Below are positions 11,950-22,760 of a stretch of 64,000 nt of DNA, one piece after another (within the stretch, counting starts at the first letter, position 1; each line of letters opens with the position of its first letter). The DNA is from Emmonsiellopsis sp. PD_33 (taxonomy: Eukaryota > Ascomycota > Eurotiomycetes > Onygenales > Ajellomycetaceae). The notes below the pieces were generated by a model, which was given only the letters and a program-made list of their open reading frames with translations, made no database searches and was not told where the DNA came from. The translations under genes were made by a program, and so were the position numbers. Location of the stretch: NCBI GenBank assembly GCA_032988165.1, contig JANTQF010000043.1, positions 62,001-126,000 on the forward strand, read 5' to 3'.

Positions 11950-12830
11950 AGTACTAGCTCTACCACTAAAAATTGAGATTAACAGTAAAAAGATGTTCAG
12001 CTTTACTAATTTCTCATCAGGCCTGCTTATACCTAGCAGTGCCTTGCCTCCTGAAAGTGAAATGATTTATTAGTAGCTTATCATACTCATACTAATTTCT
12101 GAATCCCTTAGAGTCTCCTCTTTTAATGGGAAGGATGTCACTCAGTTCATTAACTAGTTTGATGCTGTGCTGAAGCTGCACCATGTTTCTAAGAATGAAG
12201 TTTTAATAGTATTATATAACTATTATTCTATAAAACTATAAGGCTATATAAATTGACTGGTGAAGGACCTACAAACCTAGATAAAAGTCAAGGCCAGGTT
12301 AATATTAGAGTTCTAATAGGATGATACTTATTAGTAAATGTATAACTAAATCTACCTGAATGCTCTATTTAGTTTCAAATGATCTTTCAGCTGAGATATT
12401 CTCACTTTTTGCTGTTAATTCCATATCATTACTGAGCCACTAATTAGCTGGAATGAAATCCAGGAATCTCTTGCCTGCTAATTATTCTTATAAGGTCTAT
12501 TTAATGGAGTTCATAAGAAGGCTTTTTGTAAGGCTAGGTTTAACTAAAATAATCCATCTGAGTAGAAGATTTTAAAGATTTATGAAGCTACAGCTGAATC
12601 TCAGAAAGTTAAGGAAAAGATGGTCTAAATGATCACATCTGACCTAAATTTCTATATAATGCTATCTACTCAGCTGCCTCCTACTCAACCTATCTTCAAT
12701 CTATCTACTCTGGCTGTGCTGAGACCTCAAGTAGCCCTCTCTGTGCTACCTACTTCTTCTGATTCAGCTTCAAGGAATTTGAATGATAACTTGCTTGAAT
12801 CTCTTGTTAACTAGATGAATGTGCTGTTGC
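11950..12830 (+). pseudogene. gypsy gag remnant
   Basis: The plus-strand translation contains FNGKDVTQFIN-FDAVLKLHHV (about 12122-12190), then LYGYIN-LVKDLQT (about 12238-12280) and ILEF--DDTY--MYN (about 12303-12345), where hyphens are stops. This matches the capsid region of ascomycete gypsy gag proteins (family pattern F-G-x-D-V-T-E-F, and F-R-E-D-D-T-Y-R-R-M). The stops fall at expected Arg codons (CGA to TAA, CGG to TAG), the signature of CG to TA change. No intact frame remains. Confidence 0.75.
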
Positions 12831-14699
12831 TAGCTATTATAGATTTTTAATAGCAGGAAAATATATAATAATTAGCTATAGTGCCATACATCCTTACCCA
12901 TTAGGAATCTATTAATCCTACTCAAAATCTCACAAATATTTCCTATTATAGAATACAGCATGACCCTAATAATTCATATCAACCTCAATCTAGAAGCATG
13001 TCACAATATGATCATCCTTCTTATGCTTGTTGGGATTATAGTGACTCCTCTCACATACTCTCTTAGTGTCTTCAAATTGACAAGCTAATCAATCAGGAAA
13101 AGATCCATTAAAATAGAATAGATGAATACTTTGATGGACATGTGATGCAGCACAGTCTAAAGATCAATATGAATTAGTATGAATCACATATTATTACTAT
13201 TAAGCATGCTTTTAAGTAGAGATTCACACCTCTCATTATCCTATTAATAGTAAAACTCTATAATGATAGTAGCATTCTTGTTTCCTCTGATAGCAGCTTA
13301 TTACCTGTAGTCAATTTTATTAGTATATGCAATGTTAGGTTCAAAAGCAGTGCAGAAGAAAACAACTTGAATAGTGAAGTAAAAGAGATTACTAGTATAA
13401 TAGTTACTCAGGTTGCTATAGAAAATAGTAAGAGTAAAGAGTTAGCTACTAATAAGAATTAATTTATACTCTCTAACTAGATTGAAAAGAAGAAAGCCCT
13501 ACCTTCCATTCATTCTTAAAGGGCTGATTGCTATTCAGATAGCTCCTAAAAATTGATTTTATTTGCTAAAAATATCATCTTATCTTTATCTGATTCTAAT
13601 GAATCACAGACCCTTCTTAATAGCTAACTATAGAAAGAAATGCTGACCTAGCTAATTAATGAAGCTATACCTAATACTGAGATAGCTAAAGTGCCTGAGA
13701 TCCAGAAGAAAATCATCCTCTATTATCTTAGAAAGTCTAAAGGGCTGAAACTATCTATTAAAATAAGAGACAAGGAGAATTGTGCTACTATAACTCAGAC
13801 AGTCTTTAAGAAAATTATGTGTTAAGAGATCATTAGAATTTAGCTTAAGAATATTATAGCCTGCTTTGCTCAGCTGCAGTAGACATTCTTTCAGAATCTT
13901 CTAGCTGAAGTTTAATAGTATATGATTGAGAAAGAATCTGCCAGAGTCTTCTTTATTCAGTTTTCTTATCATATCTTAGAATATGATCCTCAGTGAAATC
14001 TGATGTTTATTAACTATATTAAGTTTTCTATCAGCATCAGAAAGGATCAGACTAAAGTTATATTTAATAGTAGAATAAAGATCAATTACATGATAAAGAG
14101 TATTATCTTGAGTTTCAGCCTGATCATTTAGAAAGACACTCTCAAGCTAATCCTTAGTACTAATAGTTAGTATAGTAATATCATTAAAATCTATAAGAAC
14201 ATTTTAATTCATATTGAATTTATATCTATACCTTAAACCTTCTTCATTCTAGAGTGTGATTCCCATGAGTGCATTTTAAGCTACCCCTATGAAAATATGA
14301 CTCAGTTAGTGTGACAGACAGATAATATAGGTAGCATCACTGTCACAGTTTTTAACCCAGATAATGAAACTAATCAGATCTCCTTCCTTAACTATTCTCC
14401 AGAAGACTATAGTGATAGGCAGCTGAATGATCTTCACAGCAAGTATTAATCTTTAAACTAGAGATGCTGAGTCTGACTGATCTTCATGATGATAGTAATA
14501 AGTAAAGAGATGAAGTTAGAGTTAGTAATATCAGTATAATAGATAATGAGGTAGAAATTCTGCCATGTAAGAGTAATAAGAGAGAATTCAGCCAATCACA
14601 ATTTTTTAGCCTAGAACTGATAAATACCTTCAGTCAATCAGAGGTTACTATTTAATTACCTCAGAAATCTCTACCATACATTCCTATTATTTTATAATA

Positions 14700-16839
14700 G
14701 TACTTTTAGCTATTCTTGCATGCTATATTTTCTTTCTTATAGCACTCTATCTCTGAAATTCATTAAGTTTATAGCATTTAACTATATAATCTTCCTCTCT
14801 ATGATTCCACTGAGCCTTCTTCTCAATCTTATCACCTGATTGTCACCACACTGTACAAGCAAAAGGTGGATAAGATTCAGCCCCTTAATATGCTAATGAC
14901 AGATGAAGGAACATCTAGTAGAATAAATTAATAGAGAGAGATTCATCAGAAATGATATTAAAACAACATCAAACCTGTAAAGAATCTGTCTTTACCTTAT
15001 GACCATCTAATCACATCTCATTTCTTAGATTACCCACACAGCTCTCACCTTATGCTCAACAGAATAGAAAAGCTTCAAATCAGATTGATTTTAACACTCT
15101 AGAAATGTAAGCTACTAATTGAGATCTTACTTAGATAGGAGAAAGTATTAGTATGAAGCTTCAGTAATTATAGGAAACTAGCTGAGGAAGTCTCTCTATC
15201 AATTAAGATTCATACTGTTGAGTATAAAGTATGATAGGCTCTTAAGTTTCTTATTCCTCAAAAATTACTACTAATAGTTATAGAAATACTTTATAAGTGA
15301 GTTGATTCTAGTATCTTCAAATATTATTATAATTTATATCAGAATAAATGATTCCTCATTAAGAAGAAGGAGTCTGGGAAATACCAAATCATTAATATCT
15401 ATATAAATATGAATGTCATTATGGTTCAGAATGCCTATATCCCTCTCAGTGCTGATACTTTTATAAAAGATTTTGCTAAGCAAGTTATTACTAGTATAAT
15501 GAATTTCTTTTCTGAATATAATTAGATCACTTTGCATGAGAATAGCTGTGATATGACTACTTTCCAAACCCTAATTAACCTTCTTCATTAGATAATATTA
15601 TTATAGAGTACTATAAATTCTATTATTACCTTCTACTAAGTCATAGCTTACATTCTCTATTCAAACATTTCCCATTAGGCAGATAATTTCATGAACAACA
15701 TTAATATAAAGGGTTCATAATCTCAGTACAATAATAAAGAGATTATATCAGAAATTTACTAGTTTATTTTAGAGTATCTTCAAAACCTGAATCAGACCCT
15801 AATCAGCATTGAGCTCTTAAATACATGCATCTAGGTTGCAAAATCTGAGTTCAGCTGCTCCAGTATGATTCTCATTGGATATATTATTAATGCTGATGAG
15901 CACTACCCTGAGGCCACTAAAATTATTAAAATCATTAAATAGTCTGAATCAACTGAGATCTCTGGAGCTCATATCTTCATCAATATTTATGTGTATTATT
16001 ACATCTGAATTTTAAACTTTACCCTCATTTCCAACCCAATCTATTTACTGTTCAAGAAAAACACCTTTTTCCTCTGAAGATCTAAGCAATCAAGTATTAT
16101 ATCAGTTCTGAAGATAGCACTGACAACCATCCCTACTCTGCACTGTATTAATTATTTAGAAGGCACTGAGGATATCATGGTTGCAACTAATACTAGTAAG
16201 TATAACTGGGGAGAAATACTAAGCTAGTAAGATATTGGGAATAAGAAGCTTCATCCCTACTGATATGAAAGTAGGATCTGAAGTCTAGCAGAAGTGAAAT
16301 ATAATGCAGGAAAATAAGAATACTAAGCTATCCTCAAAATACTAAAGAAATGCTAATATTATCTATATGATATTTACTTCATTCTTAAAATTAATGTAAA
16401 AACCTTGATTACTTAATTCAACTAAATGGCTACTGATCTTTCTGATGCTCTGATAATCAACTAACTTACATAGATTCAGATGTTTGATTTTAATGTTCAT
16501 TACATTTCTAATTAAATTTATAGCACTGCTAATAATCTTTCTTAACAACTGCCTGCTAATGGCAAGGTATCTAAGGATCAGGATATTAATGAATTTATTG
16601 AGGTAGAACTTAATTGTGTTAGTATAGCTTCTACTACTATTTCTAACTTTAAAGTTTCTAATGATGCTGACAGTAAAGAATCTTATGTTCTTTCACTCTC
16701 CTATTCTAATTGTAGTGAATTGATTGCTAGATATCTCATTACCCTGAAGCAGCCTGATGATATCCCTCACAAGATCTTCCCAAAATAGTGTAAATATATA
16801 CTGAACTATGTGGTGTATGAGTAACATTTATTTTACTAA
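14700..16839 (+). pseudogene. gypsy pol remnant, part 1: reverse transcriptase and RNase H
   Basis: Reverse transcriptase is clear: FLIKKKESGKYQIIN (about 15349-15395), MTTFQTLINLL (about 15555-15590). The catalytic Asp-Asp of the FLDDI motif is now Asn-Asn (AACAAC, 15694-15699), so the enzyme would be inactive even without stops. RNase H follows with NTSKYNWGEIL (about 16189-16220, family DAS-x-x-GWGAVL), YESRI and ILKKCQYYLYDIYFILKINV (about 16340-16395). It ends with LIARYLITLKQPDD and YVVYE-HLFY just before the solo LTR at 16840. Pol resumes at 17163. Confidence 0.85.
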
Positions 16840-17158
16840 TGTGGTGGGGATCTGCTGTCAGGTCAGATCAATTTTTCACTGAGGCTTTTCACTGCCAAGC
16901 ACAGCCATGAAGATAGATATTTTTCTTTCATTGCAAGACTTCATCTATTTGTTTGTGGATTTCTCATGCATGTGTATGCTTCTTTGAGATAGATCTTTTG
17001 TTTCTTTTGTGTGTTGCCTTATCATTCTATTACTGTGTTGTTTTGTACTATAGATTGCCAATACATTCCTCTGCTTTGACATTGATACCAATTCTTTTCT
17101 TGTATTTGCTGCTGTCCTGTTTGGTGTTGCCTGATGCACACACTCCATCCCCACTTCA
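16840..17158 (+). mobile_element. Solo LTR inserted in pol (319 bp)
   Basis: Third copy of the same LTR, begins TGTGGTGGGG, ends CCCCACTTCA, flanked by CTAA (16836-16839) and CTAG (17159-17162), a 4-bp duplication differing by one G-to-A. Removing 319 bp plus 4 bp joins HLFY-stop to LSKEILLRCVVDD in one frame, matching the family pattern HLFRR...RRVVDD. It keeps more G and C than the other two copies (for example GGTGGGG, GCCTGATGCAC), so it is less mutated and presumably younger. Confidence 0.92.
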
Positions 17159-17162
17159 CTAG

Positions 17163-18420
17163 TTGAGCAAAGAGATTCTACTAAGGTGTGTGGTAGATGA
17201 TCTGAATGAATAGAAGGAAATCATTACTTAAATACATGATAAATCTGACTATAAAGGCTGTAAGATAATCAATCACAAGATCTCTTAGTAATATTAGTGG
17301 GAAGGCTTGTTCAGTGAGGTCAAGATGTACTACAAGAGATATCATGAGTATTAATTTTAGGAAAGTAATTGCCTTGAGGAACCCCTATATCCAACTCACT
17401 ACAACTATCTGTAGGATAAATAGTGTATCAATGTTATTAAGTTTCTGAAGAATCAGGGGAAATTGTGTGCAGTTATTACTCAGAATGACCTTACTGACTG
17501 GGTTAAAGACTGGCTCCTTATACATACTAAGACTAAATATATAGTATAATTTATTTATAAGAATATTATATGCCAGCATGGCTGTTTCTGAGAAATGATT
17601 TGTAATGATAGGCTAGAAAATCAGAAGTAAATTAAGATTCTCACTATTAAGTATCATATTAGGTAAATAATGATTTTATTATATAATGTAAAAGTGAATA
17701 GCATGGTTAAACATGGCTACTACTCTATTTCAGATGTACTAGCAAAGCTTACTGTGAATGGAAGGAATTAAGTTAATCATTTCCACTCAGTGCTGTAAGT
17801 AGATTATATCTTCATTTAATAGTTAATAGATGAGATGCCATTTTATCTGCAATATAGCTATGATACTATCCTTTCTATTGAACTTGAGGTACTAATATAA
17901 TAAATACTTCTGTAGTACACTGTTTACTCTCATGCTAACTTAATATACATGCAAATTCAATAGTTAGAGAGATGGGATAAAGATCTGGAAGAGGTAACCT
18001 TTTACCTATAGTGCATATAAGAGAAAAATTAGGATCTATTTAATGAAATTAAGCAGTTAGTGCACAATTTAGTTCAGGTGGAAGATCTTGTCCTTCTGCA
18101 TGACATCAAAATAGAGATATTCTATTCTGTTAAACTTAACTTCCAATGATTGGGTCCATATCATATATAAGAAGTAAATCACAAGAAAGATACTTATCAT
18201 CTTAAAGAACTAAATGACACATCATTTCACAGCACCACTGCAGGTAATTAGATAAAGAAATTTTACCTTTATAATGATTAAATGCTAGTAATGTTGGATA
18301 ATGTAGATTTAGTGAAGAATAGTAATAAGAAGAAAGAAAATATAAGTAGGGAAGAAAATATTTTATAATCTCTAATTCCTCATAATAAAAGTTTTATAGT
18401 TATTATCTGACTACTACATT
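17163..18420 (+). pseudogene. gypsy pol remnant, part 2: integrase
   Basis: Continues pol after the solo LTR: RCVVDDLNE, then WEGLFSEVKMYYKRYHEY (about 17300-17355, family WWEGLxxDVxRYVxxCxxCQ), EEPLYPTH, NVIKFLKNQGK (first catalytic Asp of the IDVV motif now Asn), TQNDLTDWVKDW, FIYKNIICQHGCF, ENQK, KYHIR and LERWDKDLEEV, ending with LGPYHI of the C-terminal part. This is the HHCC-core-C-terminal order of gypsy integrase. Many stops. Confidence 0.85.
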
Positions 18421-21400
18421 TATTTCCTTATTCTATTCATTCTTTCTTTATTTCCTTTATTTAACTATATCTACTCATTAGTTTATTTTCTTTATTAACT
18501 ATCTCTTTATGATTCAAATGCTAGTATGAGTAGTATGCTAGGATCTAGATGCATCTTCACATTTCTTTGCAGTTTTCTTTATCTCTTTCATTTTATAATT
18601 ATTAAAATAGTGATATGCTTTTCTTCCTCTCTTATTTTGCCAGCTGCAGCCACCTTTGCATCTCACATTTAAAAAATTATAAGAGTATACTCTACTTTAT
18701 GTTTCCCTCCACTTTTCTCTTATCATTATTATAGATATCTTAGTCTCACTCTTAAATCAACCTACATCAACACATAATAATATTATATCTATGATTTCCC
18801 TTACTTCCTTTCTGTAAAATGTCAAATCACCAAAATCTACATGCTTTAGCCCCAAAGCCTACTAACTCCCTTACCTTAATTAAGTATGAGAAGAAAAAGT
18901 TGTCAACCATCAGAAAGATTTGAAAATATATTGATACTCTTAATAGATATGTAGCTCTGTATTACTAGGTTCAGTATGAAATTACCAATCTAATCATGAG
19001 CAGGCATGAAGATAGAGAGAAGAAAGTTACTGTATATTTTGAATGAATAAAGAAGAATAGAGTCTAATAGATAGTAATATCTGAAGCTGACTTTTACTAC
19101 CAGACAGTAAAGATCTATTATATGGTAGAGACAGTTAGAGTTTGCTGAAATCACACTTTGAAAGGGTATAAAATTTATGTGGAATACTGGAAGAAGGCTG
19201 TTACTGATAAATTCTAGCTGATGCTAAAGAAGGATAAATAATATAAATATATAGTAACTCTTGCAAGAAATTATAATTATTTATTTGTAGTGAAGAGAAT
19301 TAATTAGGTAATATGGATTTAATTGTCTTAAAATCCTGGGAAGGGTAAAAAGCTTCATAAGGAACTGATGCTTTCAGACCTTGAGAATACCTCAAGGTCA
19401 GATTTTATTAGCCCTGAGTTGAATATAAAAGTTATTCATATTACTGAGCTTTATATTGATTCTAATGGAATTCTTACTGTAGATATCCTACTATCTCTCT
19501 CTATACCTACTAACTCTTACCTACTAATCCTCTTATCTTTATTCTTTTAAAATCTTCAGTATCAGCCTCCTCCAGCTTCACCACATAATTCCTATATGAC
19601 TGACTAAATACCTCTACCTTCTCCTCACCCTTCTCAGGATAATTACCATCATTTTAGATTGATTTCCATGTCTTCTTCTACTTTCTCACCTAGTGCTTCT
19701 CAAAACCCTGGCTCTATTTTACCTACTCCTTACTCATAATATATCTCTAGTCAATTAGTTTTATTAATAGTTATCTCTCTATTTAATATCAGCTTCTTCT
19801 GTTTCACCAGCCTGTTATCAGAAGAAATGATAGAGCTTGAGAATTAAGATGCTAATAAGAAGGATTCTGATATTGCTGAAGCTATTAAAAAGTGTTAAGA
19901 AACTAACTATTATAGATGTATATATTATTAGAATATCAAACTTGCCTTGAAAGCTCAGCTCAACAATGTAAAGAAGCTAAATAATAGCTAGCTTATTAAG
20001 CTTCTAAATTAGCTTGTAAAGCTATCATCCTCTTTTTCTTTGTGTTACTATCATGCTATCAATCTTGAAGGAAAAATTAGTTTACTAACTTAAGGTTTAG
20101 ATCAGGCAGCTTTAACATTCAGACTCAAGGCTGTCATTAATAATCATAGAAATCTTAGTTGAATTCATACTGCTAATAGTACTTTTTATTATTTTTATAA
20201 AGAGTATTACTCTGCCCACCCAGAGGATCTTCTTTAAATATATTATATGAAGCACACTGCTCTCTCTTTCATTGCTCTGCTGAACTGAGCAAGCATGTTA
20301 AAGAATCTTAGCCTGAAAAGTATAAATATAGATCTTATGCTGAATGACTGAAATGTAAATGATTCTTTATCTCTTTTAATTTTCTTTTAGCTCTAAATGA
20401 AGATAGCTGTGGGAAATGTGCCTATTACATATAATACACTTGAAAAGATGATAGCATATAAATAGAATATGTACTTATTTCATTAGTGAAAAGATTAGAA
20501 GTTGCTGGAGTAACTCTGCATGATACTTCATAGAATTGTTCAGTAGATAATTTATCAGAACCTAGTTTACTATGCCTGGTATGTTACTCTTCATCTGAAT
20601 TATCAGATAAGACTCATCTCCTACTCTTATTACATTAAATTCATTAGAAAGAAGAATAGCATATTTTTCTAGCATATCAATATTAATATTCAGCACCTCA
20701 CTAAGGAGAATTATAGCACAAATATGATTCAAGAATTTATCAGCATGACAAATGAGAATCATGCAAACTACATAATTATAGTCTCTAGTATGTATTACTA
20801 TATCTCTAAGTGGAATTATCAGCTTCATGGAAGGAGGTTTCTAAATAGCAGAATTATTCAGAATGTCTCCCTGTAGATACTTACTAATTAAGATTTATAG
20901 GATTTCAAGATCAGCTGGAAGACTATTTCTTGCAAGTAGGAAGATATATAAATTATCATGCTACACATTTTCTATAGGAGTACTGACTCAGCTATGATTG
21001 AGTAGAGAATGATACTTCCATAATTTATTAGAATTCAGAAAGATGATAAGTCTTTGAAAGTTTCAGAGAGTAGTACATGAGAGTAGCTCTCACAGGCAAA
21101 TTAAGACCTTATTTATAAACCTATAATACTCTCTAATCTATCTGTTCTATATAGTAGCATTTCTTATTACTTTTCTATCATTATAATTGTGATAGATCTT
21201 AATGTACTTTCTGAAGCTTTAATTGAATATTAGTAATAAGATGATTCTTTAATCTGAAGAAAGTAGTAGATTCTTTTTAATCTAGTATCTGATCAGCCAG
21301 CTAAGAATTACATTCTAATCTGGTGTAAGAGAGCTGTGAGAGCTGCAGTTTATATCTTTATAACTATAATAAATGCTGAGAAGCAGCTGTTCAGTCAGCA

Positions 21401-22425
21401 AAGTTTCTTTTACTATTATTATAATAATATTCCTCTTGATTCTATCATCAGTGACTGTGTAGCTGCAGAAGGAGATGCCATTAGAATCTCAATTTATAGT
21501 TATAAGAAGATAGATGCTAGCTAGCTGATCCAGCTAATCATAATTTTCTGCCTCAGGGCTGAGAAATGTTTTGATCAATCAGAGTCTATCATTCTACTAT
21601 AATTACTACCCTTACCACTACTAATGTATATTTGTTTTTTCTCACTATATCACTCAGTTTGCTTTCTCTATACTGTATTTCCTCTATATCTTTCTTAATT
21701 TCTTTTATTTTCTATATGTAGTCTACTGCTACTCTATGTTTATTTTTCTTACTGTATTTACTTTCCTTCCTATACTTACTTATCTATATATATCTTGTCC
21801 TGCACCTTCTACTACTAATTTTACCTGTCATGTTTTCTTTCTCTTTACTCTCTATTTTCCTTATGTTCCTTTCTTCTTCATCACCCACACTACTCACCTC
21901 AATCTTTATTGTTACCTGTTACTGGCTACTCTACCTATCTAAAGCATACTCTTTCTTTATTGCTAACCTGCTCATTCATTTCTCTAGACCTCACTTCTAC
22001 TCAGTAGTTTATACATCCTAGGGCCACACTCTACTCTCTCCTCATCTAGAAACCTCTTATTAATCCTATTTTAGCTCTTATCTCTATCTCTAGCCATGGA
22101 GGCTACTACCCTACAATTTTATAATTCAAGCTGTTAATGAATCATTCTATTTGAGCCTCTATCTAAAAATACCAGCTATATTTACTGCAGCCCAGAAGGA
22201 GCTTCATCATTACTGACTTGCCCATTCATCTCTAGCTTTACCTTCCTGTCTTGCAGCCTCAGTGCAGCTACTTTCTTGCAAACAGACAACCTAATACACA
22301 GCACATGACCACTTGTTAGCTGACTTTAGGATGACATAGTCAGATCAATTTCAGGACAATGTATTCAGAGCTGCTGCTCTCACCACAATGCTGAGCTATT
22401 CTTCTATTTACTAGATTAGTAAATC
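18420..22425 (+). other. Unexplained 4-kb segment between integrase and polypurine tract
   Basis: Most gypsy elements have little here. A plus-strand frame begins at an ATG at 18819-18821 (MSNHQNLHALAPKPTNSL), is basic and lysine-rich, then has a Pro/Ser-rich stretch (about 19560-19740), and continues to about 21,600 as protein-like sequence with scattered stops, including ALKAQLNNVKKLNNS (about 19945-19990), GLDQAALTFRLKAV (about 20098-20140) and NVPITYNTLEKMIAYK (about 20418-20465). No domain recognised. 21.6-22.1 kb is T/C-rich. It may be an extra retroelement ORF (env-like or accessory) or another inserted element. Confidence 0.5.
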
Positions 22426-22441
22426 AGAGGGAGAGGAGATA
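22426..22441 (+). other. Polypurine tract of the gypsy element
   Basis: AGAGGGAGAGGAGATA immediately before the 3' LTR at 22442, the usual place for priming of plus-strand synthesis. One pyrimidine interrupts it, probably a later mutation. Confidence 0.75.
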
Positions 22442-22760
22442 TGTGATAAGGATCCACTGTCAGATTAGATTAATTTTTTACTGAGGCTTTTTACTACTAA
22501 GTATAGTTATGAAGATAGATATTTTTCTTTCATTATGAGACTTCATCTATTCATTCATAGATTTCTCATGCATGTATATGCTTCTTTGAGATAGATTTTT
22601 TGTTTCTTTTGTGTGTTACCTTATCATTTTATTACTGTGTTGTTTTATACTATAGATTGCCAATACATTTCTCTACTTCAATATTGATATTAATTCTTTT
22701 CTTGTGTTTGCTGCTGCTCTGTTCAGTGCTATTTAACACACACATCTTATTCCTGCTTCA
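22442..22760 (+). repeat. 3' LTR of the gypsy element (319 bp)
   Basis: Begins TGTGATAAGGATC and ends TCCTGCTTCA. Same length as the other two copies but the most AT-rich of the three (for example TTTTTACTGAGGCTTTTTAC). Followed by TTAG, the second copy of the target site. Confidence 0.92.

Larger units (their letters stand above)
11142..22760 (+). mobile_element. Ty3/gypsy LTR retrotransposon, complete but hypermutated, inserted in the Helitron
   Basis: Two 319-bp LTRs in direct orientation (11142-11460, 22442-22760) begin TG and end CA. A primer-binding-site candidate follows the 5' LTR and a polypurine tract precedes the 3' LTR. Flanking 4-bp sequences are CTAG (11138-11141) and TTAG (22761-22764), a target duplication differing by one C-to-T. 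Internal order is gag, RT, RNase H, integrase, as in Ty3/gypsy. At 11.6 kb it is large for the family: 319 bp is a nested solo LTR and about 4 kb between integrase and the polypurine tract is unexplained. All genes are broken by stops, so it cannot move by itself. Confidence 0.9.

Noticed and set aside
11142..17158. Reading the LTR copies at 11142 and 16840 as the two LTRs of one 6-kb element
   Set aside because: Integrase lies beyond the second copy, the second copy has its own target duplication, and the TSD and polypurine tract pair the first copy with the one at 22442.
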